This document shows, in pieces, positions 1 through 8,470 of a stretch of 64,000 nt of DNA (within the stretch, counting starts at the first letter, position 1; each line of letters begins with the position of its first letter). Where the stretch lies: assembly GCA_022769565.1 (NCBI GenBank), contig JALEJQ010000090.1:1-64000 (forward strand), written 5' to 3'. Position numbers and translations under genes: made by a program. The DNA comes from Oscillospiraceae bacterium (lineage in GTDB: Bacteria; Bacillota; Clostridia; Oscillospirales; Ruminococcaceae). The notes under the pieces are model-generated. The model saw nothing but the letters and a program-made list of their open reading frames with translations, searched no databases and was not told the origin of the DNA.

Positions 1-2
1 GA

Positions 3-428
3 ATGCCCGATTATATGCTTATATTCCGCAAATGGGGCGATGATGAAATTCCCGTAACACATACTAAGGATGATTTTCCCGTGAATAAGTGGCAGAAGGT
101 CGCAAGTCCTGTATGGGATTATGAGCCTACTCCAGTATGGTGGGATATACAGCAGACCAACGTACTTAACGCAAAAATTGCCCGGTCCGATATGGACGAA
201 AAGCATATATGTCCGTTACAGCTTGACGTTATAGAGCGCATTGTTGAGCTTTACAGCAACCCAGGCGAAACGGTATTTACGCCGTTTATGGGAATAGGCA
301 GCGAGGCATATCAGGCGCTTAAAATGGACAGGAAAGCCATAGGCATTGAGCTTAAAGAGGAGTATTTTAAGCAGTCGGTCGAAAACTGCAAGCAGGTCAC
401 GGACGATTCTCAGCTGACTTTATTTTAA
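3..428 (+). CDS. Site-specific DNA methyltransferase (N4/N6 DNA methylase family), C-terminal fragment cut by the window edge
   Basis: ORF contains the C-terminal methylase pattern 'CPLQLDVIERIVELYSNPGETVFTPFMGIGSEAYQALKMDRKAIGIELKEEYF'. Confidence 0.85.
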   Translation: MPDYMLIFRKWGDDEIPVTHTKDDFPVNKWQKVASPVWDYEPTPVWWDIQQTNVLNAKIARSDMDEKHICPLQLDVIERIVELYSNPGETVFTPFMGIGSEAYQALKMDRKAIGIELKEEYFKQSVENCKQVTDDSQLTLF

Positions 429-442
429 AAAGGAGAATTATT

Positions 443-766
443 ATGACAACCGCTGAAGAGCTGCGCAAGGAGCGTGACCGCATGCTTATGCGTGTGTATA
501 ATCTCGATAACAAGTATGGGTACAAACTTAATGTCAACAACCCGGTGCTTAAAAAGTGGTATCTTGCGTATATGCGCAGGAACGGCATACATATTCCGCC
601 GCCCGACAAAGAGCGGTTGGAATGGGAGAAAAAAGCGCACAAGTATATCAAGTGCAAGTACAAGGAGATCTATCATGATGATCTGAGAGAGCCTGTTATA
701 GGCTGGACGGAACAGAGAGTTGAGGAACTTGTGAAGATGTTGGGAGGGAATGACTATAAACCGTAA
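443..766 (+). CDS. Hypothetical phage protein
   Basis: ORF with upstream SD (aaaggagaattatt), in a co-directional tightly packed phage early cluster. Confidence 0.6.
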   Translation: MTTAEELRKERDRMLMRVYNLDNKYGYKLNVNNPVLKKWYLAYMRRNGIHIPPPDKERLEWEKKAHKYIKCKYKEIYHDDLREPVIGWTEQRVEELVKMLGGNDYKP

Positions 767-941
767 GAGCTGCAAAGGGTGTGTGCATTATCGTACAATA
801 GGGACAGATTCTAAGTACGGAAAAACATGCCATTATTTTTTAGATACAGATCAGAGAGGCTGTCCACCGGAAAAATGCACAAAAAAAGAGACTGACCCAT
901 TAATGGTATCAGTCCCGAAAATAAAAAAAGAATTTATATGA
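750..941 (+). CDS. Small Cys-rich hypothetical phage protein
   Basis: 63 aa ORF with several Cys pairs, overlapping the previous gene. Confidence 0.5.
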   Translation: MTINRKSCKGCVHYRTIGTDSKYGKTCHYFLDTDQRGCPPEKCTKKETDPLMVSVPKIKKEFI

Positions 942-992
942 CAACTCCATTATATCATAAAAATCGGAGTTGTCAAGTTTGGAGGATTTTAT

Positions 993-1376
993 ATGACAAA
1001 CAAAGCGCTTGAAAAACTCGACGGCGAAAACAAGAGTTTTAAAGGAGGCAAAAAAGAGCAGGCTATGAAGTCTGCTGTGCTTGCTACTCTCAAAAATTTC
1101 TGCTGTCAGAACGAAGAATTTGCACAGGCGGTAGTACAAAGCAGCAAAACATTTTCCGATTGTCTCAAGGCTGTGGCCGCCGGCACGGGAACGTCCATAT
1201 CAGACCTTGAGGCGTATAAAAAAGCGGTACAGTTTTATTTTCCCGGCGCAGATATTAAATGCACAATGACTATTGACCTCATCGGAGCGGCTGCATCAGA
1301 TACTCCGCCCATAACAATGTCATCGGCTCCCGTTAAAAAGTCGGTGCTCAATATGTCGCTTGATGACTTGTTCTGA
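993..1376 (+). CDS. PcfK-like / AcrIIA9-family-like protein
   Basis: Pattern 'SDLEAYKKAVQFYFPGADIKCTMTIDL' resembles PcfK-like proteins (annotated by some resources as Cas9 inhibitor AcrIIA9 family); a PcfJ-like gene follows immediately. Confidence 0.6.
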   Translation: MTNKALEKLDGENKSFKGGKKEQAMKSAVLATLKNFCCQNEEFAQAVVQSSKTFSDCLKAVAAGTGTSISDLEAYKKAVQFYFPGADIKCTMTIDLIGAAASDTPPITMSSAPVKKSVLNMSLDDLF

Positions 1377-3039
1377 GGTGGCTGCCATGATATACAGAGA
1401 TTTGATGCACGAAGCACCCGAGGTCAACGATGAAGAACGCCTCGAAATGAATCGGGAATACATGAAGCCATACATATTTTACCGCAAATCCAAAACATAT
1501 ACCGAATGCTTTTGTACAAGCTGCCTTAAGAGCTACACCTTGCGGCGATCAATGGCAATAGAATCCCCTCAAGACGAGGAGCAGGTCATGTTTGCAAATA
1601 ATATTAACAGAGGAGACCCTATAAGGTGCTTTTTGTGCGGCAGAATTGCAATCGCCAAAACCACAGGTGCCAACAGAGGACGTCTTGCAGAATGGCATTA
1701 CCTTTGCCGCTGGTATTCTGCCGATAGCGGGAATACCGTTTATGCTGTCTGCGGAGAGCTTGGGAGCGGATTTGGCCGGGTGGGAATGAGCATTGAAGAA
1801 ATGTCAGAACATTACGGCGGCGCTTTATGGTTGCCTCTTCATGTGGTGCGTTACCGTAAAGGTGAGATTACCAACGTATATTACAACTGTGACGGCACCT
1901 GGAGCTACTCAGAAAAACTCACGGAGCCTAAATGCTGTATATCCGGCGGTCTATATCCGCAGTACGCCTATTTTGAAGATATAAACGCAAAAGAGGCCCT
2001 CAAAGATACGTTTATGCGGCATTATCTGCCGAGCGAATACCGAGAACAGCCGGAAGCAAATAGTTATCACGGCAGAGACGGCAAATGTTTTTTGATGTAT
2101 GCAGCGAAATACCCTACAATCGAAATGATCATGAAAATAGGCGGTAACAATATAGTCCGTGACATTGTTTATGGATGTCATTACAAACGTGCAATTGATC
2201 TTGACGGCAGGAACGCCGCCGAGGTATTCCGCACGGACGGCAATACAGCCGCTATTATACGGCATAATATAAAAAAACTTGATGTGGCGACCCTGCAGGC
2301 GTTCCGACATCTGCGGAATATGTTTCCGAAAGCAAAAATTGACGATGCCCTAAAGATCTGCAGCTTCACGAATAACAATAATTACATAAAAATCATAGCA
2401 TTGCTCCGAAAGACAGGACTTACCCCTGCCAAATATTATAACTACCTTGATAAGCAAGGCGGCTTTGGCGGCTGTTGGCATTGTCCGAATACGGCGGCAG
2501 ACGGTTTGTATTATGATTACATCAAGGAGTGTGAGCAATTAAAGTATGACCTCAAAGACAGTCAGATAAACCGCCCGAAAGACCTCAGAGCGGCACACGA
2601 AAGAACCTCATCTGCAGTTAATGCAATAATTGCCGAGCAGGAGGCAAAGAAACTTGCTAATAAACAGCGGAAGTATAAAGAAATATACCAAAAGTACGTC
2701 CGTGATTATGAGTATTCCGACGGCGAGTTTTGCATAATTGTCCCCAAGAGTGCCGCTGAGATAATAAAAGAGGGCAAAGACCAGCACCACTGTGTTGCAG
2801 GATATGCAGAGCGGCATATAACGGGCAAGCTGGCTATACTGTTTATGCGCCGCTGTGATAAGCCGGAAACAGCACTCTACACCATTGAAATGGACAAGCA
2901 CAGTGTTGTCCAGATAAGAGGTGCGCATAACATCACCAAAATGACGGAATCGGAAAAGCTGTTCTGGGTCAAATGGCAGGAATGGTGCAAGCTGCCTATG
3001 TCGGAAAAACACCCGAAAGTAAAGAAAAAATCAGCATAA
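1360..3039 (+). CDS. PcfJ-like protein (start probably the ATG at 1387)
   Basis: C-terminal 'KEGKDQHHCVAGYAERHITGKLAILFMRR...LYTIEMDKHSVVQIRGAHN' is PcfJ-like; CxxC zinc motifs in the N-terminal region. Confidence 0.75.
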   Translation: MMTCSEVAAMIYRDLMHEAPEVNDEERLEMNREYMKPYIFYRKSKTYTECFCTSCLKSYTLRRSMAIESPQDEEQVMFANNINRGDPIRCFLCGRIAIAKTTGANRGRLAEWHYLCRWYSADSGNTVYAVCGELGSGFGRVGMSIEEMSEHYGGALWLPLHVVRYRKGEITNVYYNCDGTWSYSEKLTEPKCCISGGLYPQYAYFEDINAKEALKDTFMRHYLPSEYREQPEANSYHGRDGKCFLMYAAKYPTIEMIMKIGGNNIVRDIVYGCHYKRAIDLDGRNAAEVFRTDGNTAAIIRHNIKKLDVATLQAFRHLRNMFPKAKIDDALKICSFTNNNNYIKIIALLRKTGLTPAKYYNYLDKQGGFGGCWHCPNTAADGLYYDYIKECEQLKYDLKDSQINRPKDLRAAHERTSSAVNAIIAEQEAKKLANKQRKYKEIYQKYVRDYEYSDGEFCIIVPKSAAEIIKEGKDQHHCVAGYAERHITGKLAILFMRRCDKPETALYTIEMDKHSVVQIRGAHNITKMTESEKLFWVKWQEWCKLPMSEKHPKVKKKSA

Positions 3040-3054
3040 CAGGAGGAAATAAAA

Positions 3055-4137
3055 ATGTCGGAAAATCAGATAATCACAGCAGATATTAACAGCCCCGAAT
3101 ATACGGAGGCTCTTACTCTCCACCAGCAGATAATAATCAACGGTACCATTGCGGCCAACGCTCTGTATGAAATGTGCCGCTGTCTTAAGCAGATGAGGGA
3201 CGATAAACTTTATACAGCACTCGGATATGATGATTTCGGAACCTATTGCGAGGAAAAGGCAAATATTAAGGCTCGTCAGGCGTATAGCTACATAAAAACC
3301 TATGAGGATCTCGGAAAAGACTTTTTGCAGTCGAATGCAAATCTCGGAATAACCAAGCTGGAGCTTTTGACACACGTTAATCCTCTTGACCGTGCTGAGT
3401 TTATGGAGAATACGGACGTCGGGGAGATGTCCGTTTCCGAGCTTAAAGCAGAAATCGACCGCTTGCAGCGTGAGAATGGCGAAAAAGGTGAGCAAATATC
3501 ATTTTTGCAGTCGACCGTTGAAGAAAAGGAAGGCAAGCTCTCATCGGCAGAGGGACGCATAAAGAATCTTGAGCAGGAGCTTGATAAACTTGACACAGAA
3601 TACTCGGATGCTTGCGACACAAACAACATCGCTACAAACGAAATCAACAACTTAAAAAAGGAACTGGAAGAACTCAGAAACCGACCTGCCGAGGTCGCTG
3701 TTGCTGAGCCGGATCCGGAAGATATAAACAAGCGTGTTTCGGAAGCTCTTGCCCAAAACGATAAAAAGCATAAAAAAGAGGTAAAGGCTCTTGAGGCAAA
3801 GATAAAAGAATATGAGAGCAGTGCCGCAAACATAAAGGACGGCTATGAGAAGAAGCTGCAGGCTCTCAGCGAAAAACTTGACAGCGAGAAAACCGCCGCC
3901 GACGATCGCATCAAGGTGCTGGAAGAGCAGATCAAAACCGCTGGGGAAGCCGAGGCGGCGCTTATCAAGTTTAAAATTTACTTCAAAGAAGTGCAGGAAG
4001 CACTTAAAAAGTTTGTTGGTGTGCTTGGCAGGATCGACGATGAAGAAAAGCGTAATAAATTCCGCAGCGTTGCTGAAAAGTATATCGGTATGATGCTGGA
4101 GGAGTTGATTGGGGAGGACAAGAGCAATGACAGATGA
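3055..4137 (+). CDS. Phage coiled-coil protein, DUF3102-like N-terminus
   Basis: SD aggaggaaataaaa; N-terminal HTH-like region followed by a long coiled coil. Confidence 0.6.
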   Translation: MSENQIITADINSPEYTEALTLHQQIIINGTIAANALYEMCRCLKQMRDDKLYTALGYDDFGTYCEEKANIKARQAYSYIKTYEDLGKDFLQSNANLGITKLELLTHVNPLDRAEFMENTDVGEMSVSELKAEIDRLQRENGEKGEQISFLQSTVEEKEGKLSSAEGRIKNLEQELDKLDTEYSDACDTNNIATNEINNLKKELEELRNRPAEVAVAEPDPEDINKRVSEALAQNDKKHKKEVKALEAKIKEYESSAANIKDGYEKKLQALSEKLDSEKTAADDRIKVLEEQIKTAGEAEAALIKFKIYFKEVQEALKKFVGVLGRIDDEEKRNKFRSVAEKYIGMMLEELIGEDKSNDR

Positions 4138-4408
4138 AGATATAATTAAGGCATTGGAGTGCTGCAGTGACATTGGACGCTGCTGTGAATGTCCGATGTG
4201 GGAGATGCTCAGCGCAAATTGTATAGTTGAGCTTAATCGCTTGGCGCTTGGGCTTATCAAAAGGCAGCAGGCGGAGCTTGGTTCCTGCCATGAGAACATT
4301 TACGACAACCCCGAATTGCTTGAAACTGCCGCAAAGCCTGCCGCAAAGAATATCGCTCAGAGTACGCTTGCTCCTGCAACAGAAAACTTTGAGCTTATGG
4401 AGGGCTGA
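4127..4408 (+). CDS. Hypothetical Cys-rich phage protein
   Basis: ATG at 4127 after SD; N-terminus 'MTDEDIIKALECC...CECP' is paralogous to the next ORF. Confidence 0.55.
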   Translation: MTDEDIIKALECCSDIGRCCECPMWEMLSANCIVELNRLALGLIKRQQAELGSCHENIYDNPELLETAAKPAAKNIAQSTLAPATENFELMEG

Positions 4409-4410
4409 CA

Positions 4411-4758
4411 ATGACAGATAACGAGATCGTAAAGGCTTTGGAGTGCTGTAATTTACAGCGAAACGGAAATTGTACAGAATGTCCGTTGAGATATAGTGGC
4501 GATTGGTGGGTGTGTAGTGCGATAATACTAAAAAGTGCCCTTGACCTAATCAACCGCCAAAATGCAGAGATTGCAAGATTACAAACCGACGTTGCGCCTG
4601 TTCGTCGCGGAGAATGGGCAAGCGAGGAAACGGCTGTTACTTGTACAGCTTGTGGACGGTCATACGATATAGATTTTGAGATCAAACAGAATGTCATTAG
4701 TAACTTTGACTATTGTCCTAACTGCGGCGCAAAAATGGACGGTGATCCCTATGGCTGA
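4411..4758 (+). CDS. Zinc-ribbon phage protein
   Basis: 'MTDNEIVKALECC...CTECP' plus C-terminal 'CTACGRSYD...FDYCPNCGAKMDG' zinc ribbon. Confidence 0.6.
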   Translation: MTDNEIVKALECCNLQRNGNCTECPLRYSGDWWVCSAIILKSALDLINRQNAEIARLQTDVAPVRRGEWASEETAVTCTACGRSYDIDFEIKQNVISNFDYCPNCGAKMDGDPYG

Positions 4759-4942
4759 AACGTTATGCTGGAGCTGTTCAAAAGCCTATCCGGGACATGG
4801 CTGCTGTTGGGCTGACAGGTTCGAGCCTGTGCCTGATTGGTGCGCAGGCACAAGGAAAAGATACGACGCTAACGGCAAGGAAACAGTAAGCTATCATGTT
4901 TACGACTGCCCGCTGTACGACAAGGAGCAGCGGAAAAAATAA
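4751..4942 (+). CDS. Small Cys-rich hypothetical phage protein
   Basis: ATG at 4751 ('MAETLCWSCSKAYPGHGCCW...'). Confidence 0.5.
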   Translation: MAETLCWSCSKAYPGHGCCWADRFEPVPDWCAGTRKRYDANGKETVSYHVYDCPLYDKEQRKK

Positions 4943-4995
4943 AGCGTAATACAGTGCCATGCTACTTGAAATTTTGAATTATGGAGGAATGACAA

Positions 4996-5556
4996 ATGAA
5001 ACCCGATAAAATATACAGCATATTCCGCAAGGCTGACAGAATCAATCTTTATAATGTCATAAATGATGATGGCAAAATAAAAAAGCAGTACATATCCGAC
5101 GGAATTTGCATTTATGCGCTTGATAATCTGCCGATATTTTCGGATGCAACGCTCGGCGGCTTGCTTGGCCTTGACAGCAACGGTCCCTGCAAGGTTGAGG
5201 AGTACAATGCTTCGCAGTTTGTACTTAATGCAATGTCTGATATTTACAATCGTTCGGATATACCACTCAAAATTGAGGACTATGAGTTTTTTAATCACAT
5301 AGTTATGGACAATTGCGATGATAAAAGTGAGCAGGTTTTGCACTTTGTGGATTCTGCATATATAAAGCCGTTTGACAAGGATGATAGCATCATGTTTGCG
5401 TCAAGAGACATAGAGGGACAGCGGTGTATAGTAGTCCAAAATGGCTTGTTTGTTGTGGCTGCTATTATGCCCATGCGCTTTTTGGCAGCAAAAAAATGTG
5501 CCGATATAACGGCCAAAGTGTATAAGGAACTGCAGCGGCAGGGAAACAAAGAGTAA
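4996..5556 (+). CDS. Hypothetical phage protein
   Basis: ORF with SD (atggaggaatgacaa). Confidence 0.55.
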   Translation: MKPDKIYSIFRKADRINLYNVINDDGKIKKQYISDGICIYALDNLPIFSDATLGGLLGLDSNGPCKVEEYNASQFVLNAMSDIYNRSDIPLKIEDYEFFNHIVMDNCDDKSEQVLHFVDSAYIKPFDKDDSIMFASRDIEGQRCIVVQNGLFVVAAIMPMRFLAAKKCADITAKVYKELQRQGNKE

Positions 5557-5755
5557 TCCAGCGCCACAAGGATAACGCACCTTATTGCCATTTGGTGCGG
5601 CGCTGATTACATATAACACTACACAGGCTACGGGTGAGCAGGTCAGGCTTGCCCGTTTGCCGCATATGGATGTATATACTATATATATAGTAAAAAAATC
5701 AAGGGTCAAGACCCTTTTAAGCAGTCTTGTTTAAAGGGTTAAGTTTTCGACAGAT

Positions 5756-6493
5756 ATGAGTTATTTTAAAAAAATTGTCGAGTGCCTTAACGGCATGACT
5801 TTTATCACAAAATATGCAGGCTCATCCGCTCAGGGCGGAAAGCGTGCGCCAAAATCTAAGCCGACACCAAAGCAGAAAGAGCAATATAACATCCGCAAGG
5901 CGGTGGAGCGGCTTTATTATACTTTGCTTTGCAACTTTCGCCCGGGCGACTACAACCTTGTATTTACCTATCCTGCAAAAACGGTAATGACAATTGCGGA
6001 GGGCAAGGAGATCTTCGGGCGGTTCCTGCGGCTGTATCGAGATTATTGTAAAAAGCAAGGGTACGCCTGCGACTATGTGTACAACACCGAGATAGGGCAA
6101 GGCGGAAACGTGCATCATCACTGCATACTGCACAGCCGCAAGGATCGTGAAATTATCGAGGATCTTTGGGATAAGGCAGGCGGCGGCGAGATACAGTATC
6201 GCAAAAACAGCAAGCTATGGGCAAACTATGACTGGTACGGGCTTGCCCAATATCTTGTGGATAAGACAAAGGGCGGCAAGCTGCCGGACACGCACATTCC
6301 GGGAGAACGGCGCTATATCACAAGCAAGGGGTTAAAAAAGCCAAAGATCAGACTTGAGCGCATCGATGCGGAACGCTGGAACAAGCCCAAAGCGCCAAAG
6401 GGCTATGAGCTTATCCCGGATAGCATAAGGAGCGGCACCGATGAGCTGACGGGCGGTAATTTTATCAAGTATGCAATGAGGAGGCTGATTTGA
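5756..6493 (+). CDS. Candidate HUH/rolling-circle replication initiator-like protein
   Basis: 'YNTEIGQGGNVHHHCILHS' (HxH metal-binding-like motif) followed by 'WYGLAQYLVDKT' (Tyr motif-like), as in RCR Rep proteins. Confidence 0.6.
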   Translation: MSYFKKIVECLNGMTFITKYAGSSAQGGKRAPKSKPTPKQKEQYNIRKAVERLYYTLLCNFRPGDYNLVFTYPAKTVMTIAEGKEIFGRFLRLYRDYCKKQGYACDYVYNTEIGQGGNVHHHCILHSRKDREIIEDLWDKAGGGEIQYRKNSKLWANYDWYGLAQYLVDKTKGGKLPDTHIPGERRYITSKGLKKPKIRLERIDAERWNKPKAPKGYELIPDSIRSGTDELTGGNFIKYAMRRLI

Positions 6494-6876
6494 TGCAATA
6501 CAACAACACGCCAACCGAGGACATAGAGCAAACGCAGCTTTTTGCCTGGGCGCATTTTGCAAGAGGCAAATATCCCGAGCTTGCACTCATGTATCACATA
6601 CCCAACGGCGGCAAGCGCAGCAAGGCAGAGGCGGTAAGGTTTAAGGCGCAGGGCGTCAAGGCAGGTGTGCCTGACATTTGCCTGCCTGTTCCAAGGGGCA
6701 AGTATCACGGTTTGTACATAGAGCTTAAACGGGTCAAGGGCGGCCGTGTGTCGACGGCTCAGGAGGAGTATATCTCTGCTTTGCGCAAACAAGGGTACAG
6801 AGTGGAGGTCTGCTTTGGTATGGAGCATGCGAGAGATGTTATTGTGGAATATATGGAGGGAAAGAAAAATGATTGA
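6490..6876 (+). CDS. VRR-NUC domain nuclease
   Basis: 'MYHIPNGGKRSKAEAVRFKAQGVKAGVPDICLPVPRGKYHGLYIELKR' is the VRR-NUC signature. Confidence 0.9.
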   Translation: MMQYNNTPTEDIEQTQLFAWAHFARGKYPELALMYHIPNGGKRSKAEAVRFKAQGVKAGVPDICLPVPRGKYHGLYIELKRVKGGRVSTAQEEYISALRKQGYRVEVCFGMEHARDVIVEYMEGKKND

Positions 6877-7192
6877 ACAGATCGCAGCCGCTTTTATGAG
6901 TGGAGTAACGTTTATACTTGTAGTCATTGCATTTATATGCGTGATAGATTATAGAAAAGAATACCAAAAGCCTAAGCAGCCTAAAAATATCAGGGCATAT
7001 GCAGGGCGGTATCTGACTGGTGAATGCCCGAAGTGTGAGCGTGAATTAACCAATTGCGACGGGATGAAGGTGAACGGCATATCCTATTGCCCTTGCTGCG
7101 GTACAAAGATAAAATTTTCAAGCAATACGCCTCAGCTGTACGGCATAAAAAGCATATCTATCGACGAATACGGCAAGGAGGGCAAGAAGTGA
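6869..7192 (+). CDS. Membrane-anchored zinc-ribbon protein
   Basis: ATG at 6869; hydrophobic N-terminus then 'CPKCERELTNCDGMKVNGISYCPCCGTKI'. Confidence 0.55.
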   Translation: MIEQIAAAFMSGVTFILVVIAFICVIDYRKEYQKPKQPKNIRAYAGRYLTGECPKCERELTNCDGMKVNGISYCPCCGTKIKFSSNTPQLYGIKSISIDEYGKEGKK

Positions 7193-7524
7193 AAAAAGAC
7201 AGAATAAGGGATTATGCAACAGCAGCGTTCCGTGATTATGCCAGACGCCTGAACAGCGGCGTTGATGTTTCGGGAACGGCGGCTGAAGATGATGAAGCCG
7301 TGCGCAAGACCTTGCAGTATTTCAAGTTAGAAGGCAAGCCGTACATAGTTGGAGCTATTGAAGCTGTATATTTTTGCGGCGCATCCGAGCCTCTGCGCAT
7401 ATGCAATATATCAAGGCGTGTCAGCCGATACGCCCTTGAACAGTTTGCTGATGAAAGTACAGTATACCGTTGGCTTAAAGAGGCACGTCGCAAGTTCGCC
7501 GAATACAGAGGGCTTACGCTGTGA
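7189..7524 (+). CDS. Phage HTH protein, possible late-gene regulator
   Basis: GTG at 7189; C-terminal 'ALEQFADESTVYRWLKEARRKFAEY'; position upstream of the packaging genes. Confidence 0.5.
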   Translation: MKKDRIRDYATAAFRDYARRLNSGVDVSGTAAEDDEAVRKTLQYFKLEGKPYIVGAIEAVYFCGASEPLRICNISRRVSRYALEQFADESTVYRWLKEARRKFAEYRGLTL

Positions 7525-7569
7525 AATATGCGAGTAGTGGGTTCAATTTTTCTGATAGAATAATACACG

Positions 7570-7935
7570 ATGAAAAGTCCAAGAAAATTCACACCGGAAG
7601 AAATAGCCGAATTTGTAAGGAGCAACAGGCTTGATTTATTTTATAATTCAAGATACTGGCGGAGGCTTGCCCGTTTTGTGATCAAAGAGCAAAACAATGA
7701 GTGCCAACGCTGCAAACTGCAAGGACGGTATGCGCCTGCAAGGATAGTACATCATGTTAAGCATTTGAAAGATCGTCCCGACCTTGCATACAGTCGCTAT
7801 TACCTTGACGAACAAGGAAATAAGCATAGACAGCTGTTAGCGTTATGCTTTGCCTGCCACGAGGCAGCACACGGCAGAGTGTTCAAGGGCAATGTTGGCA
7901 AGCGAAAAGGCTATACCAACGAGGAAAAATTTTAA
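7570..7935 (+). CDS. HNH endonuclease
   Basis: 'CQRCKLQGRYAPARIVHHVKHLKDRPDLAY...LLALCFACHEAAHGR' HNH motif; precedes terminase. Confidence 0.9.
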   Translation: MKSPRKFTPEEIAEFVRSNRLDLFYNSRYWRRLARFVIKEQNNECQRCKLQGRYAPARIVHHVKHLKDRPDLAYSRYYLDEQGNKHRQLLALCFACHEAAHGRVFKGNVGKRKGYTNEEKF

Positions 7936-8111
7936 ACAGGGTACCCCGGGTCAAAAAAATCGACTTTTGAGAAGGGGTCGTACACCGCCAGGGATAAGCA
8001 AGACATTTCCACGGAGGGACGTGCGTGGGCGCAGGCGTGCGTGTGTGCGTGCGTATATGTGGATTTTAGGAGAAGTTGGGACGGGCGGAAAGGCAGACGG
8101 GAGGCGGTTTT

Positions 8112-8396
8112 GTGGCAAAGCCTGCGATAAAGCACATAAGGGAGGAACTCATAAAGCAGCTGGAGGCAAGGGGCGGAAAAACTCCGTTTTTTGTGTCACT
8201 TGTTGACGACTACTGTATGTGGGAATCGGCTGAAAGGCAGCTCTGGAAGGCTATCAAGAAGCTGCCTGCCGATGAGCCGGAAACGGACAAGCTCATGCGC
8301 ACCGCCCTTAATGCAAGCAATAGAAAATTGCAGATCCTCAAACAGCTGGATATAAAAACTACTAACGTGGCGGCGGATGATGACGACGAAATGTAA
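8112..8396 (+). CDS. terS: Phage terminase small subunit (P27-like)
   Basis: Short ORF between HNH and TerL; helical content typical of P27-type TerS. GTG start assumed. Confidence 0.65.
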   Translation: MAKPAIKHIREELIKQLEARGGKTPFFVSLVDDYCMWESAERQLWKAIKKLPADEPETDKLMRTALNASNRKLQILKQLDIKTTNVAADDDDEM

Positions 8397-8470
8397 ATCT
8401 ATACTGAGCAGGTCGTTCTTGGAGGCGGCAGAACATGGGGAAAATATACTGCGGATATGGTTAGCAGACT

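Noticed and set aside
3300-3833. Long minus-strand Ser/Phe-rich ORF (177 aa)
   Set aside because: Antisense shadow of the coiled-coil gene at 3055-4137; low-complexity composition from reversed Glu/Lys codons, no SD.
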